In this document: one piece after another, positions 40,158 through 49,540 of the stretch
Position numbering within the stretch: position 1 is the first letter of the stretch
How the letters are laid out: each line of letters starts with the position of its first letter
Source of the DNA: Actinomadura sp. NBRC 104412
Lineage (GTDB): Bacteria > Actinomycetota > Actinomycetes > Streptosporangiales > Streptosporangiaceae
DNA length: 49,657 nucleotides
Assembly (NCBI RefSeq): GCF_030269515.1
Contig: NZ_BSTM01000042.1
Span: forward strand, 1 to 49,657
Direction of reading: 5' to 3'
Program-made: the position numbers and the translations under genes
The notes under the pieces: generated by a model
Database searches by the model: none
Told to the model about the DNA's origin: nothing
The model's input: the letters and a program-made list of their open reading frames with translations, nothing else

Positions 40158-41489
40158 ATGAGCGATGTGAAGCAGTTCAAGCTGCCCGATGTGGGCGAGG
40201 GGCTGACCGAGGCCGAGATCGTCAAGTGGCATGTGGCGCCGGGCGACCGGGTCGAGGTCAACCAGACCATCGTGGAGATCGAGACCGCCAAGGCGATCGT
40301 GGAGCTGCCCTGCCCGTTCGAGGGCGTGGTCACCGAGCTGATGGCCGACGAGGGCGTCACCGTGGACGTCGGCGTCCCCATCATCTCGGTGGACGTGAGC
40401 GGCGGCGCGCCCGCCCCGCCCCCCGCGGAGGAGCCGGTCCCCACCGCCGAAGAGCCCGGCACCGTGACACCAGACGAACCCAAGCGCCAGCCCGTCCTGG
40501 TCGGCTACGGGGTCAAACCCGGCACCACCAGACGGCGCCCGCGCAAGGCGCCCGTCCCGAAGGCCCCGCCCGCCCGTCCACAGGTCGTGGGCAACGGCCT
40601 GCCGCCGGCCAAGCCACCGGTGCGGAAGCTGGCCAAGGAACTGGGCATCGACCTCACCTCCATCTCCGGCTCGGGCCCCGGGGGCTCGATCACGCGAGAC
40701 GACGTCCTCACGGCGCACCGGTCGGAGACCGCCCCGGCCGCCAAACGGCCAACCACCACGACCGTCCAGACCCCCCTGGGCCCGGACGAGGAGCGCGTTC
40801 CGGTCAAGGGCGTGCGGAAGAGCACCGCGACGGCCATGGTCAACTCCGCCTTCACCGCCCCGCACGTCACCGAGTTCCTTCAGGTGGACGTGACGGAGAC
40901 GATGGAGGCGGTCAAGCGGCTGCGCACGCTGCCCGAGTTCGCCGAGGTCAAGGTGTCACCGCTGCTGCTGGTCGCCAAGGCGCTGCTCACGGCCGTGGCG
41001 CGTACCCCGGAGGCCAACGCGACCTGGGTGGACGGCCCGAACGGCGCCGAGATCGTGCTGCGCCGCCGCGTCAACCTGGGCATCGCGGCGGCGACCCCGC
41101 GCGGCCTGCTCGTCCCGAATATCAAGGACGCCCACGCCAAGTCGCTGCCCGAGCTGGCCAGGGCCCTCGCCGACCTCACCGCGTCCGCCCGCGCGGGACG
41201 CTCCACGGTCGAGGACCTGACCGGCGGCACGATCACCATCACCAACGTGGGCGTGTTCGGCGTGGACACCGGAACCCCGATCATCACGCCGGGGGAGTCG
41301 GCCATCCTGGCGTTCGGGCAGGTCCGCGACATGCCGTGGGTGCACGAGGGCGAGCTGGCCGTCCGCAAGGTCACCACGCTGGCACTGTCGTTCGACCACC
41401 GCGTCATCGACGGCGAGCAGGGCTCCCGAGTCCTGAAGGATGTCGGCGACATGCTGGAGGACCCGCTCCGCATCCTCGCCTGGCACTGA
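40158..41489 (+). CDS. bkdC: Dihydrolipoamide acyltransferase (E2) of the branched-chain 2-oxoacid dehydrogenase
   Basis: E2 accepts the acyl group on a lipoyl arm and transfers it to CoA. The 443-residue protein has one lipoyl domain with EIETAKAIVELP (lipoyl Lys near residue 45), then an Ala/Pro linker, an E3-binding domain (PPVRKLAKELGIDLTSISGS) and a catalytic core. The core contains SFDHRVIDGEQGSRVLKDVG, with the catalytic His-Asp motif HRVIDG. The ATG at 40158 follows GGGGGAGCCGAGCCG, 17 bp after E1 beta. No E3 gene is in view; dihydrolipoamide dehydrogenase must be shared. Confidence 0.92.
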   Translation: MSDVKQFKLPDVGEGLTEAEIVKWHVAPGDRVEVNQTIVEIETAKAIVELPCPFEGVVTELMADEGVTVDVGVPIISVDVSGGAPAPPPAEEPVPTAEEPGTVTPDEPKRQPVLVGYGVKPGTTRRRPRKAPVPKAPPARPQVVGNGLPPAKPPVRKLAKELGIDLTSISGSGPGGSITRDDVLTAHRSETAPAAKRPTTTTVQTPLGPDEERVPVKGVRKSTATAMVNSAFTAPHVTEFLQVDVTETMEAVKRLRTLPEFAEVKVSPLLLVAKALLTAVARTPEANATWVDGPNGAEIVLRRRVNLGIAAATPRGLLVPNIKDAHAKSLPELARALADLTASARAGRSTVEDLTGGTITITNVGVFGVDTGTPIITPGESAILAFGQVRDMPWVHEGELAVRKVTTLALSFDHRVIDGEQGSRVLKDVGDMLEDPLRILAWH

Positions 41490-41496
41490 CCGCACA

Positions 41497-41531
41497 GCCG
41501 ATCTGCGGCGTGGCTCACGCCGCAGATCGGC
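41497..41531 (+). terminator. Perfect 16-bp hairpin terminator of the bkd operon
   Basis: GCCGATCTGCGGCGTG (41497-41512) pairs exactly with CACGCCGCAGATCGGC (41516-41531) around GCT. It begins 8 bp after the bkdC stop codon and precedes the SDR gene, so that gene needs its own promoter or readthrough. Confidence 0.85.
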
Positions 41532-41567
41532 GCGCTTGAAACCCCCACACAGGGAAAAGCGGGACGC

Positions 41568-42446
41568 ATGGGCAAGGTGTGGTTCGTCACGGGGAGCTCG
41601 CGGGGGCTCGGGCGGGAGATCGTTCTCGCGGCGCTGGGACGGGGCGACCGGGTCGCGGCGACCGCGCGGCGCCCGGAGCATCTGGACGACCTGGTGGCGA
41701 CCCATCCCGGGGCCTTGGCGGCGCTGCCGCTGGACGTGACCGACCCCATCGCGGTCCGGTCGGCCGTGGACGCGGCGATGGCGGAGTTCGGCCGGCTGGA
41801 CGTCGTGGTGAACAACGCGGGCTACGCCGACCTCGCCGCGTTCGAGGACACCACCCCGGACAGCTTCCGCGCGCAGATCGAGACGAACCTGTTCGGCCCC
41901 GTGCATGTGACGAAGGCCGTGCTCCCCATCCTGCGCGAGCAGGGCGGAGGCTCAGTGATCATGGTGTCCTCGGTGGGTTCCCGTTCCTCCTCCCCGGGCC
42001 TCTCCGCGTACCAGACGGCGAAATGGGCGATCAGCGGCCTCTCCGGAATCCTGGCCAAGGAGGTCGGCCCCCTCGGCATCAAGGTGACGGCCATCGAACC
42101 GGGCGGCATGCAGACCGAATGGGCCGGCGCGTCAATGGCCAAACCCGAACCGTCCCCTCCCTACCGCAAGATCATTCAGGCGGCCGCACAAGTGCACGAA
42201 ACCGTGGCGAACACCGCCTTCGGCGACCCAAAAAAGATCGCCCAAGCCATCCTCCACATCGCCGACATGGACGCCCCACCCACAAGGCTCCTCCTGGGCT
42301 CCGACGCCCTGGCAGTGGCTCGCGGCACGGCCCAGACCCTCGCTGATCGCGACGCCGAGTATGAGGACCTGACCCGCTCCACCGACCGCGACAACATCAC
42401 CGAAGAACAACGCGCCGCCCTTTCCTTAGACAAACACACCGCCTGA
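41568..42446 (+). CDS. Short-chain dehydrogenase/reductase (SDR)
   Basis: This 292-residue NAD(P)-dependent oxidoreductase has the classical SDR features: cofactor motif TGSSRGLGREI (8-18), NNAGYADLAAFEDT, the catalytic Ser in VSSVGSRSSSPGLSAYQTAK (Ser and YxxxK), and an EPGGMQTEWAG segment. The Arg after the glycine motif (ARRPEH) favours NADP. The substrate is unknown. The C-terminus, LADRDAEYEDLTRSTDRDNI, is longer than the minimal family. Like the TetR gene, its 3' part has more A- and C-ending codons than the rest. Confidence 0.88.
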   Translation: MGKVWFVTGSSRGLGREIVLAALGRGDRVAATARRPEHLDDLVATHPGALAALPLDVTDPIAVRSAVDAAMAEFGRLDVVVNNAGYADLAAFEDTTPDSFRAQIETNLFGPVHVTKAVLPILREQGGGSVIMVSSVGSRSSSPGLSAYQTAKWAISGLSGILAKEVGPLGIKVTAIEPGGMQTEWAGASMAKPEPSPPYRKIIQAAAQVHETVANTAFGDPKKIAQAILHIADMDAPPTRLLLGSDALAVARGTAQTLADRDAEYEDLTRSTDRDNITEEQRAALSLDKHTA

Positions 42447-42509
42447 CCCGTCTCCGTACACGAATGTGCACCAAGGCCGATGGCGTTGACGGCGCCGCCG
42501 CCTCAGACT

Positions 42510-43220
42510 TCACTCGGGGAGCCAGAGGTGGGGGCCCAGGTGTTTCAGGCGAATGCGGCGAGCTGCGGCGTCGGGCATGGCACGCTCCACCCGGCTCCAG
42601 AACCGCTCGCCGTGGTCACGCTCGTGCAAGTGGGCCACCTCGTGCGCCAGGACGTAATCGATGAGGTCGGGCGGGAGCTGCATGGTGGCCCAGTGGAGGT
42701 TGAGCCGTCCGTCCTGGGAGCATGAACCCCAGCGGTAGCCGAGTGGCATGACTCGCAGGTCACTGATGGGCGCCTGCATCCGCTCCGCCCAGGGGCGCAG
42801 GCGGGCGGGCAGCCAGGCGCGGCCACGACGCGTGTACCAGCCGATCAGGGCGGCGGCCGGATCGTCGTCCACCGCGCTCCGGAGGATCTCCAGCCGTCCG
42901 CGCAGCAGCCGGACCGGCACGGGGGCCTCGTCGATGACCAGCAGCCGGTAACTGCGTCCCAGATAGGGAAACCCCTCGCCGGAGACGTATTCACGGGCGG
43001 GCCGCCCCTCCCCCACCGAGCGGCGTTCGGCCAGCTTCCGGTAGAGCCAGCGGCGCCGGCTCTTGACGATCTTCACGAGTTCGGCCTGGTCGATGCCGGG
43101 CGGCACGGTGGCGGTCACGGCGGCGTCGCGCTCGACGGTGAGCCGGACGTGCCGGCGCCGATCGCTGACCCGCACCCGCACGTCGAGATCGCCGATCTGG
43201 ATCGTCGTCGGACCGCTCAC
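42510..43220 (-). CDS. YgjP-like zinc metallopeptidase (SprT/M48-like, DUF45)
   Basis: The protein has 236 residues from a GTG at 43220 (MSGPTTIQIGDLDVRVRVSD). It ends in the active-site segment LAHEVAHLHERDHGERFWSRV, which gives HExxH and a downstream His, then PDAAARRIRLKHLGPHLW. YgjP-family proteins are small zinc metallopeptidase-like proteins whose targets are unknown; genes of this family often lie next to type I restriction genes. Here it is 49 bp downstream of hsdR on the same strand (4 bp if the alternative GTG at 43265 is used), so co-transcription is likely. No signal peptide is present, so it acts inside the cell. Confidence 0.82.
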   Translation of the reverse strand: MSGPTTIQIGDLDVRVRVSDRRRHVRLTVERDAAVTATVPPGIDQAELVKIVKSRRRWLYRKLAERRSVGEGRPAREYVSGEGFPYLGRSYRLLVIDEAPVPVRLLRGRLEILRSAVDDDPAAALIGWYTRRGRAWLPARLRPWAERMQAPISDLRVMPLGYRWGSCSQDGRLNLHWATMQLPPDLIDYVLAHEVAHLHERDHGERFWSRVERAMPDAAARRIRLKHLGPHLWLPE

Positions 43221-43268
43221 CGCCCCAGCTTGCCACGGGACACCGACATCGCCGGCGACCACCACCCG

Positions 43269-46200
43269 TCATGGGCGAGGAAGGTCAAGCCGCCAGTGCC
43301 TGATCACGCTCATGAGCTCGTCCGCCAGCGCCTGCACCTTGGTAAGGTCCACATCGCCGGCGATGAGCCGCCGGGCGATGTCGTGCTGCAGCTTCTCCTG
43401 GTCGACGGGCCTGCGCCAGAAGTCACGGCGATGGGTGGCCTGGACGGCCATGTCCAGCACCGCCGTGGCGATGTCCCACAGCACCCGGTCGGCCTCGGGT
43501 TCGATCACGCCGTCGCGAGCCGTCCCTTCCAGCAGAACGCCGTACAGCGCGCTTTCCACCGGGTTGCGCGGGTCGTCGTCGGCGGGACGGTCCTCGCGCA
43601 GTTCCGCGACAAGCCGGGCGAGCAGAACGGCCTGCTGCTCGAAGTCGTCGGCGTAGTCCCGCAGGATCTCCTCCAGCCGCTCGCTGAGCAGCCGGTAACG
43701 GCGCGGGTCCTTGCCGCGGTGCACCTCGATGTGGTCACGGATGGCGTGTTCCATCTCCGAGGCGCGGGCCCGGGTGCTCGACAGCGCGGCCACCTTCTCC
43801 TCGAAGTCGTCCGCGGTCAGCGACACCGGCGGCAGCGCCTCCTCGATGCCCAGCGACCGGATGTGCTCGTCGATGAGCTCGCGCACCTTCGCGCCGTAGA
43901 TGCTCGGGTCGAAGTCCCCGCCGTCCACCCGGTACCGGCGGCGGGCCCGCATCGCGATCTCGGCGTAGAGGGTGGCGTCGCGCAGATGGGGGCGCGCGAT
44001 CGGGGCGGGCATGATGACGTCGATCGTGCCGAGGTATCGCCGCAGCTCGGCCTCGAACCGGTCGAACCGCGCCCCCTCCTCCAGCAGCAGGACGCACGGC
44101 TCCAGGGTGTGGCCGGACGGTTCGACGCCCTTCTCGGTGAAGATGGCGCGCAGCGTACGCCGCATCGGGTCGAGCTTGGCGACCTCCTCGGACAGGTCGT
44201 GCATCACCCCGTCCACGTCCTCGGCCGCGTACGCCTTCAACGCGTCGGCGAGGTGATGGGCGACACCGTAGTAGTCGACGACATAGCCGCATTTCTTGCC
44301 CTCGGCCGTGCGGTTGACGCGCGCCACGGCCTGGAGCAGCTCGGCCTCTTTCAGCGACCGGTCGATGTAGAGGACCTGCTCGATCGGAGCGTCGAACCCG
44401 GTCAGCAGCATCGACTTGACGATCAGGAAGGCGATGGGTTTCTCGCCCTCGCCGAGCGTTTCGGGGAACGGCCTCTTGAACGCCGCTTCCCGGCTCCGTT
44501 GCGCGCGCTCGTCCGTCCACTGGCCGTATTCCGGGCCGTCGTCGGCCCCCGGCGAGATGACCGGGACGAACTCCATGGCGCGCAGCAGGTCGAGACGCCT
44601 GCGTGCCTGCACCAGAACGAGCCGGCGCGGGCTGAGCTCGTCCAGCGGCGTGTCCAGCAGGTGGGACGGGATCCTCTCCGCCTCGGCGACCAGGGCGTCC
44701 CGGGCCTTCATCAGGGCGGTGCGGTAGCGCAGCGTCGCGGCCCGGCTGTTGGCGACGAGCTGCGCCTTGAAACCGCCGGGCAGGACGCCGGTGACGTAGT
44801 GGCGCAGCATGTGCCGGGCCTTGGCCTCGATCAGCTCGTCCGCCTCCAGGACGTCGCCCTTGGTGGCGTAGCGGCGCTGTAGTGCTTCGCGCTCGGAGTC
44901 GGACTGGTCGGCGAACATGTCCTCGAAGACCTCGTCGAGGTCGCGGCCGTCCCGGACGGCGCCCTTGACGGTGTGGCCCTCGTAGAAGATCCGGACGACG
45001 GCGCCGTCCTCCTCGGCGTCGGCGAGCAGGTACCGGTCGATGACGGGGCCGAAGATGTCCCTGGTCTTCTTCTTGGCGCCCATGATGATCGGCGTGCCGG
45101 TGAACCCGATGCGGGCGCAGTTGGGCAGCGCCTCCAGCAGGTTCATGTGCAGCCGGGACGAGTGCGAGCGGTGCGCCTCGTCGATCAGCACCACGATGGA
45201 CTCGGAGTCGTTGAGCTCGCCCAGCGAGGGGACCCGCTCGCTCAGCTCGCCCTCGGTGGTGCGGGCGGCGATGTCCTGCTGCTTCTGGATCATCACGGCG
45301 ACGATCCCGGGCTCCTCCGCCTTCAGCAGCCGCTTGGCGTCCTTGACATTCCTGGCCTCCAGGACGTCCTCGCCGGTCAGCCTGAGCGTGGCCGCGAGCT
45401 GCCGCTGCAACTGGGTCCGGTCGGTGACCAGGACGACCTTCGCGGACGCCAGCTCCGGCGTCGACCGCATCCGCCGGACGAGGAAGGTCATGGTGAGGCT
45501 CTTGCCGGACCCCTGGGTGTGCCAGATGATCCCGCCGCGCTCGTCCCGTACCCCGTTCTCGGGCTTGGTCTCCCCGGTGAGAAGGCGTTCCCTGGCCCGC
45601 TCCACCCCACGGTACTGCTGCCAGCGCGGCGCGATCTTCACGCGCTGCCCGGTGTCGAGCGTCACGAACGTGACGTAGTCGTGCACGATCTGAAGCAGCC
45701 GTTCGGGCTGCAGCACGACCCCGGCGAGCCGGTTCTGCTCGGTGACCGACCGCACGTCGCACCCCAGCCGTTCGGCAAGGATCTCGTCGGTCAGCGGGTA
45801 GGGCTTCCGCCAGCGGTTGTAATGCTCGGCCTCACCCGTGAACGTCCCGAGCCGTGCCCGCTCCCCACAGGTAGCGACGGTGAGCTGGACGGTGTGGAAC
45901 AGCTTCGGGTTGCCTTTCCGCCCCCGGTCCTGCCCGGAGTACCGCCGGATCTGCCCGACCGCCTGGGCGATCGCATCGCCACGACCCGGCTTCTTGCACT
46001 CCACGACCACGATCGGGATCCCGTTGACGAACAGGACGGCGTCCGGGGTGATGTGCTGACGACCCTGCGTCCCCGGGACGTCCACCCGGAACTGCGAGAC
46101 GACCACGAAGTCGTTACGATCCACGTGGTCCCAGTCGATGAAGTGGACGCGCTGGTCACGACCCCCGTCCCAGCCGGGGCGGCCCGCCACGGTGACACCG

Positions 46201-46514
46201 GAGACGAGCAGCTCGGTCGCCTTCTCGTTGGCCTCCAGCAGGCTGAACGCACCGATCCTGGTGAGCTCGGCCATGACCTGTGAGACGCGACGATCGTCCA
46301 GCCAGGGTTTCTGGTCCGGCGTGAGGTTGATCTTCCGTAGCGCGGCCCGCAGCCGATCTTCCAGGAACACTTCGGCGAAGGAAGCGCGCCCGGACGCGGC
46401 CGGGTCGGTCGGAGTGAAGGTGTCGGGGGGCGTCCCCTCCAGATGTCTCCACCCCATACCGCGGAGCTGCCGCAGCAACGGCTCTTCGACCTGCACATAT
46501 TCCGGCCCACGCAT
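43269..46514 (-). CDS. hsdR: Type I restriction enzyme R subunit
   Basis: HsdR is the translocating motor and nuclease of type I restriction systems. The 1081-residue protein is full length. The nuclease has PDAVLFVNGIPIVVVECKK with Asp158, Glu172 and Lys174; the helicase has Walker A TQGSGKS (333-339), Walker B LIDEAH (443-448), GFTGTPI (motif III) and a second RecA domain up to about residue 780. A C-terminal helical region should bind HsdM/HsdS. No methylase or specificity gene is next to it: upstream is a divergent helicase, downstream the YgjP-like gene. It is an isolated R subunit in this view. Confidence 0.93.
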   Translation of the reverse strand: MRGPEYVQVEEPLLRQLRGMGWRHLEGTPPDTFTPTDPAASGRASFAEVFLEDRLRAALRKINLTPDQKPWLDDRRVSQVMAELTRIGAFSLLEANEKATELLVSGVTVAGRPGWDGGRDQRVHFIDWDHVDRNDFVVVSQFRVDVPGTQGRQHITPDAVLFVNGIPIVVVECKKPGRGDAIAQAVGQIRRYSGQDRGRKGNPKLFHTVQLTVATCGERARLGTFTGEAEHYNRWRKPYPLTDEILAERLGCDVRSVTEQNRLAGVVLQPERLLQIVHDYVTFVTLDTGQRVKIAPRWQQYRGVERARERLLTGETKPENGVRDERGGIIWHTQGSGKSLTMTFLVRRMRSTPELASAKVVLVTDRTQLQRQLAATLRLTGEDVLEARNVKDAKRLLKAEEPGIVAVMIQKQQDIAARTTEGELSERVPSLGELNDSESIVVLIDEAHRSHSSRLHMNLLEALPNCARIGFTGTPIIMGAKKKTRDIFGPVIDRYLLADAEEDGAVVRIFYEGHTVKGAVRDGRDLDEVFEDMFADQSDSEREALQRRYATKGDVLEADELIEAKARHMLRHYVTGVLPGGFKAQLVANSRAATLRYRTALMKARDALVAEAERIPSHLLDTPLDELSPRRLVLVQARRRLDLLRAMEFVPVISPGADDGPEYGQWTDERAQRSREAAFKRPFPETLGEGEKPIAFLIVKSMLLTGFDAPIEQVLYIDRSLKEAELLQAVARVNRTAEGKKCGYVVDYYGVAHHLADALKAYAAEDVDGVMHDLSEEVAKLDPMRRTLRAIFTEKGVEPSGHTLEPCVLLLEEGARFDRFEAELRRYLGTIDVIMPAPIARPHLRDATLYAEIAMRARRRYRVDGGDFDPSIYGAKVRELIDEHIRSLGIEEALPPVSLTADDFEEKVAALSSTRARASEMEHAIRDHIEVHRGKDPRRYRLLSERLEEILRDYADDFEQQAVLLARLVAELREDRPADDDPRNPVESALYGVLLEGTARDGVIEPEADRVLWDIATAVLDMAVQATHRRDFWRRPVDQEKLQHDIARRLIAGDVDLTKVQALADELMSVIRHWRLDLPRP

Positions 46515-46821
46515 GACGCGTCCCCGTTCAGCCTCCCATTGCGGTCACAACCGCCATCTTCGCCCGTCCCTCCGCACCTCCGCCACAAGATTCCCGATCA
46601 GGCCACCAGTGTCGGGCTTCGCGGAGCGCGTGCTATTGCGTGTCTCTGTCTGATCGCGTAGCCGGCCCGGCGCCCACGGGGCCGTCTGTCCTCCCCTTGA
46701 TCGATTGTGACCGGATGTAGACACCATTCCGACTGGAGGGGAGGGCGGTAGAGGTCATAGGGTCGCTGCCCATTCCGGCATTCGATCCCCAATCGCGGGC
46801 TGACATTTTCCTGGAGCGCGA
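46515..46821. other. Divergent intergenic region between hsdR and the HelD-like gene
   Basis: No gene was found in these 307 bp; the short frames inside are shadows. It must contain both promoters. A/T-rich patches such as CTTGATCGATTGTGACCGGA (46696-46715) could hold the helicase promoter, and its ribosome-binding site is GGAGCGCGA before the GTG at 46822. Confidence 0.4.
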
Positions 46822-49455
46822 GTGACCGAGAAGGATCCCGTTGTCGAGGCCGAGCAGGCGGCCGTTGACCACGCCTATGACTGCTTCGCGCGTCAGGTCC
46901 GGGAACGTCACACGCGAAGGGAGCCGTACTGGGACGCCACAGACGCCCATGCCGGCACTGCCTTCATCCCCGAAACACCCCCTGAACTGCTCCAAGTCGA
47001 TGCTCCTCTCGACGGCAGCCTGGTCTTCAGACGGGTGGACGTCTGCGCGGACATCGCCACGGGACGGGAGACCTTCTACATCGGGCGGCGTCTGGTGCGC
47101 TCGAGCGATGGCGACCTGGTTGTGATCAGCTGGAACGCCCGCATGGCCAAGCAATGGATGCTCGCCCAGCCCGACCAGCCCGGCGACGTCCTGCTCCGCA
47201 GGGAACTCCGATGCGACGACCGGACGGTGGTCGGCTACTTCGACGCCATCAAAGAGCGTCCTGCGCCAGCGGCGGCGGGAAACGCGGACGGCGCGGGCGA
47301 CGACATCGGGCTCGATCTGCCGGACTTCCTTCTCGACGAGCTTCGCCGTGCCCGCGGCGAGAGGATGCGCGACATCGTCGAGACCATCCAGCGCGAGCAG
47401 TTCGTGCTGGTCTCCGACGAACGCAAGGGTCTGCTGGTCGTGCAAGGAGGCCCGGGAACCGGCAAGACCGCGGTCGCCCTGCACCGGATTTCGTACCTGC
47501 TGTTCAACAACGTCTTCCGCGCCGAGGACGTCCTCGTGGTGGGACCGCACACCGGCTTCCTCGACTACGTCGGCGAGGTCCTCCCGCAGTTGGGCACTTC
47601 CGGCGTCACGAGCTTTGAGCTCGCGCGCCTGTGGGCGGGCGAGGTCCGCGGCGTCGACCCGCTGGAGTCACGGCGGGTCAAGTCGAGTGCCCGGATGGCC
47701 GAGGTGCTCCGCCGCGCGGTGAACAACCGGGTCAATCTCAAGGCCGTCAAGGCGCCGGCCAACCGCACCGTGAAGCTCGCCAAAGTGCCCAAACCGGTGG
47801 AGATTCCGCTGTCGCTGCTGAGGAGGTTCGCCGGGACCGAAGGCGTTCAGCTTCCCTACCGGGTTCGCCGGAAGAGGTTCGCCGACCAACTCGTCGATCA
47901 CCTGCTACACGAGCAGGCGCGCGCCACCTCCGAACGGCCCGACCCCGACTGGCGGAGGGACATCGAACGCAACCGTCATGTCACCAGGCTGGTGGATCTG
48001 GTATTTCCCGACTTCTCCCCCCAGAGGCTTCTCCGGAGCCTCTTCCGCGGGAAGGCGTTACGCGCCGCCGCGGCCAACCTGCTCACCGAGCGAGAACAGC
48101 AGGCGATCAGAAGGACCGCGCCCGCGAGCGAGGCGCAGGAGCCGTGGTCGCTGGAGGACCTGGTGTGCTTGGAGGAGATCCGCTTCCTGATGACCGGCGA
48201 AGTCACTCGCCGCTACGGGCACATCGTGGTCGACGAGGCCCAGGACCTGACCCCTATGCAGGCGCGGGCACTCGCCCGCCGCTGCCCGAGCGGGTCGATG
48301 ACCATTCTCGGGGATCTCGCCCAGGCCACCGGCGTCCATCAGTACGCCAGCTGGCAGGAACTCGCCGACCAGTTGGGCGCACGCAGCGGAGGCCACCTCG
48401 CGGAGCTGACCATCGGCTACCGCGTCCCCAGCGAGGTCATGGACTTCGTCGCGCCACTGGCCGCGACGCTGTCCCCCGACACGTCGTTCCCCCGCTCGGT
48501 CCGCCCGAAGTCGGACGAAGACCCGGTGCGGGTACTGCCCTCCAGCCCGGTCACCCTGGTGACCGACGCCGTCGAACAGGTGCGGCTGCTCCCCGCGACC
48601 GACGGGCGCCGTCCCCGGTCGATCGCTTTCATCGTGCCCGACGATCGGCGGCTACTGCGCCTGCTCCGGGAGCAGCTCGAACGGCTCGCGCCTGAGGGCC
48701 TCGGGTCCGTGGTCAAGATCCTCACCACCGCGGAGGTCAAGGGGCTGGAATTCGACCATGTCATCGTCCTGGAACCCGCGGCCATCGTGGACGAGGGGCC
48801 CGCGGGCCTGAATCACCTGTACGTGGCGCTCACACGCTGTACGCAAACTCTGACAATCGTCCATTCCGAGCCGCTGCCGGCCGTCCTCACACATGGCCCA
48901 GATACCGGTAATCCCGTCGGCTCCGCAGACCACGACGAGGTCGATGAACAGGGCACAGCGGTCGTTGCACGAGTGACCGCCGTGGAATCCGCCCCGACCG
49001 CGACTGTGGCGAACGAGCCACCGCCCGGTCCAGATCCCGACGGGTTCGAGATTCGGCTTCTCAAGGAGGTGAGAAGGGACAGGGCCTCACACGTCCACGA
49101 GTATCTGCGTCACACCTTGATCGGGGACCTGTATCGGGTGGGCAGGATTCCTCAGGTCGACTCCCCTCTTGTCGACACCTCCTGCGAGAGCCCTCAGGGG
49201 TGGCTGCTCTACGAGGTCCTCGGAGAAGGGGGGCACACCTATCCCCGGATGCGGGAGGGAGCCACCCGCCTCAAGCACCTCGAATTCACCGAGGGCGAAA
49301 AGGCCGCCTACCGCTTCCTGGTGATACCCGAACAACCCGAGGATCCCCAGTCCCTCGAGGCGCTGGCGGATCGCCACGGTGTCCATGTCATCTGGCGAAC
49401 ACCCACCGGGTGGGACGGTGCGCATCTCGACATCGCACTCGCCCACAGCGGCTAG
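46822..49455 (+). CDS. HelD/UvrD-like superfamily 1 helicase with extra C-terminal domain
   Basis: The N-terminal ~190 residues hold charged helices resembling the HelD coiled-coil arm. The motor has Walker A VQGGPGTGKTAVALHRI (209-217), a large insertion, Walker B HIVVDEAQDLTPMQARAL (about 470), ILGDLAQATG, and LTTAEVKGLEFDHVIVLEP with NHLYVALTRCTQTL (motifs V and VI). HelD proteins release stalled RNA polymerase and can give rifampicin tolerance; related helicases act in DNA repair and defence. After the motor there are about 150 extra residues. Within them, GWLLYEVLGEGG, a conserved-looking EGATRLKHLEF and RFLVIPEQ, followed by GVHVIWR, look like a small alpha/beta, possibly PD-(D/E)XK-like, domain. 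Function is not known. It diverges from hsdR, 307 bp apart. Confidence 0.72.
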   Translation: MTEKDPVVEAEQAAVDHAYDCFARQVRERHTRREPYWDATDAHAGTAFIPETPPELLQVDAPLDGSLVFRRVDVCADIATGRETFYIGRRLVRSSDGDLVVISWNARMAKQWMLAQPDQPGDVLLRRELRCDDRTVVGYFDAIKERPAPAAAGNADGAGDDIGLDLPDFLLDELRRARGERMRDIVETIQREQFVLVSDERKGLLVVQGGPGTGKTAVALHRISYLLFNNVFRAEDVLVVGPHTGFLDYVGEVLPQLGTSGVTSFELARLWAGEVRGVDPLESRRVKSSARMAEVLRRAVNNRVNLKAVKAPANRTVKLAKVPKPVEIPLSLLRRFAGTEGVQLPYRVRRKRFADQLVDHLLHEQARATSERPDPDWRRDIERNRHVTRLVDLVFPDFSPQRLLRSLFRGKALRAAAANLLTEREQQAIRRTAPASEAQEPWSLEDLVCLEEIRFLMTGEVTRRYGHIVVDEAQDLTPMQARALARRCPSGSMTILGDLAQATGVHQYASWQELADQLGARSGGHLAELTIGYRVPSEVMDFVAPLAATLSPDTSFPRSVRPKSDEDPVRVLPSSPVTLVTDAVEQVRLLPATDGRRPRSIAFIVPDDRRLLRLLREQLERLAPEGLGSVVKILTTAEVKGLEFDHVIVLEPAAIVDEGPAGLNHLYVALTRCTQTLTIVHSEPLPAVLTHGPDTGNPVGSADHDEVDEQGTAVVARVTAVESAPTATVANEPPPGPDPDGFEIRLLKEVRRDRASHVHEYLRHTLIGDLYRVGRIPQVDSPLVDTSCESPQGWLLYEVLGEGGHTYPRMREGATRLKHLEFTEGEKAAYRFLVIPEQPEDPQSLEALADRHGVHVIWRTPTGWDGAHLDIALAHSG

Positions 49456-49540
49456 CCTGTCGCCCAGGGAACAGCACCTATCCCGATCGAACGTCGCCCG
49501 GTGATCCCGGAGGTCTTCCGGCCCGTACAGTGAACCTTTT

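Noticed and set aside
43269..46514. Complete type I restriction-modification system
   Set aside because: Neither a methylase (no NPPF-type adenine methylase with HsdM features) nor a specificity subunit is encoded nearby; the methyltransferase at 13-14.6 kb is of the HemK-like, not HsdM, type and is 29 kb away.
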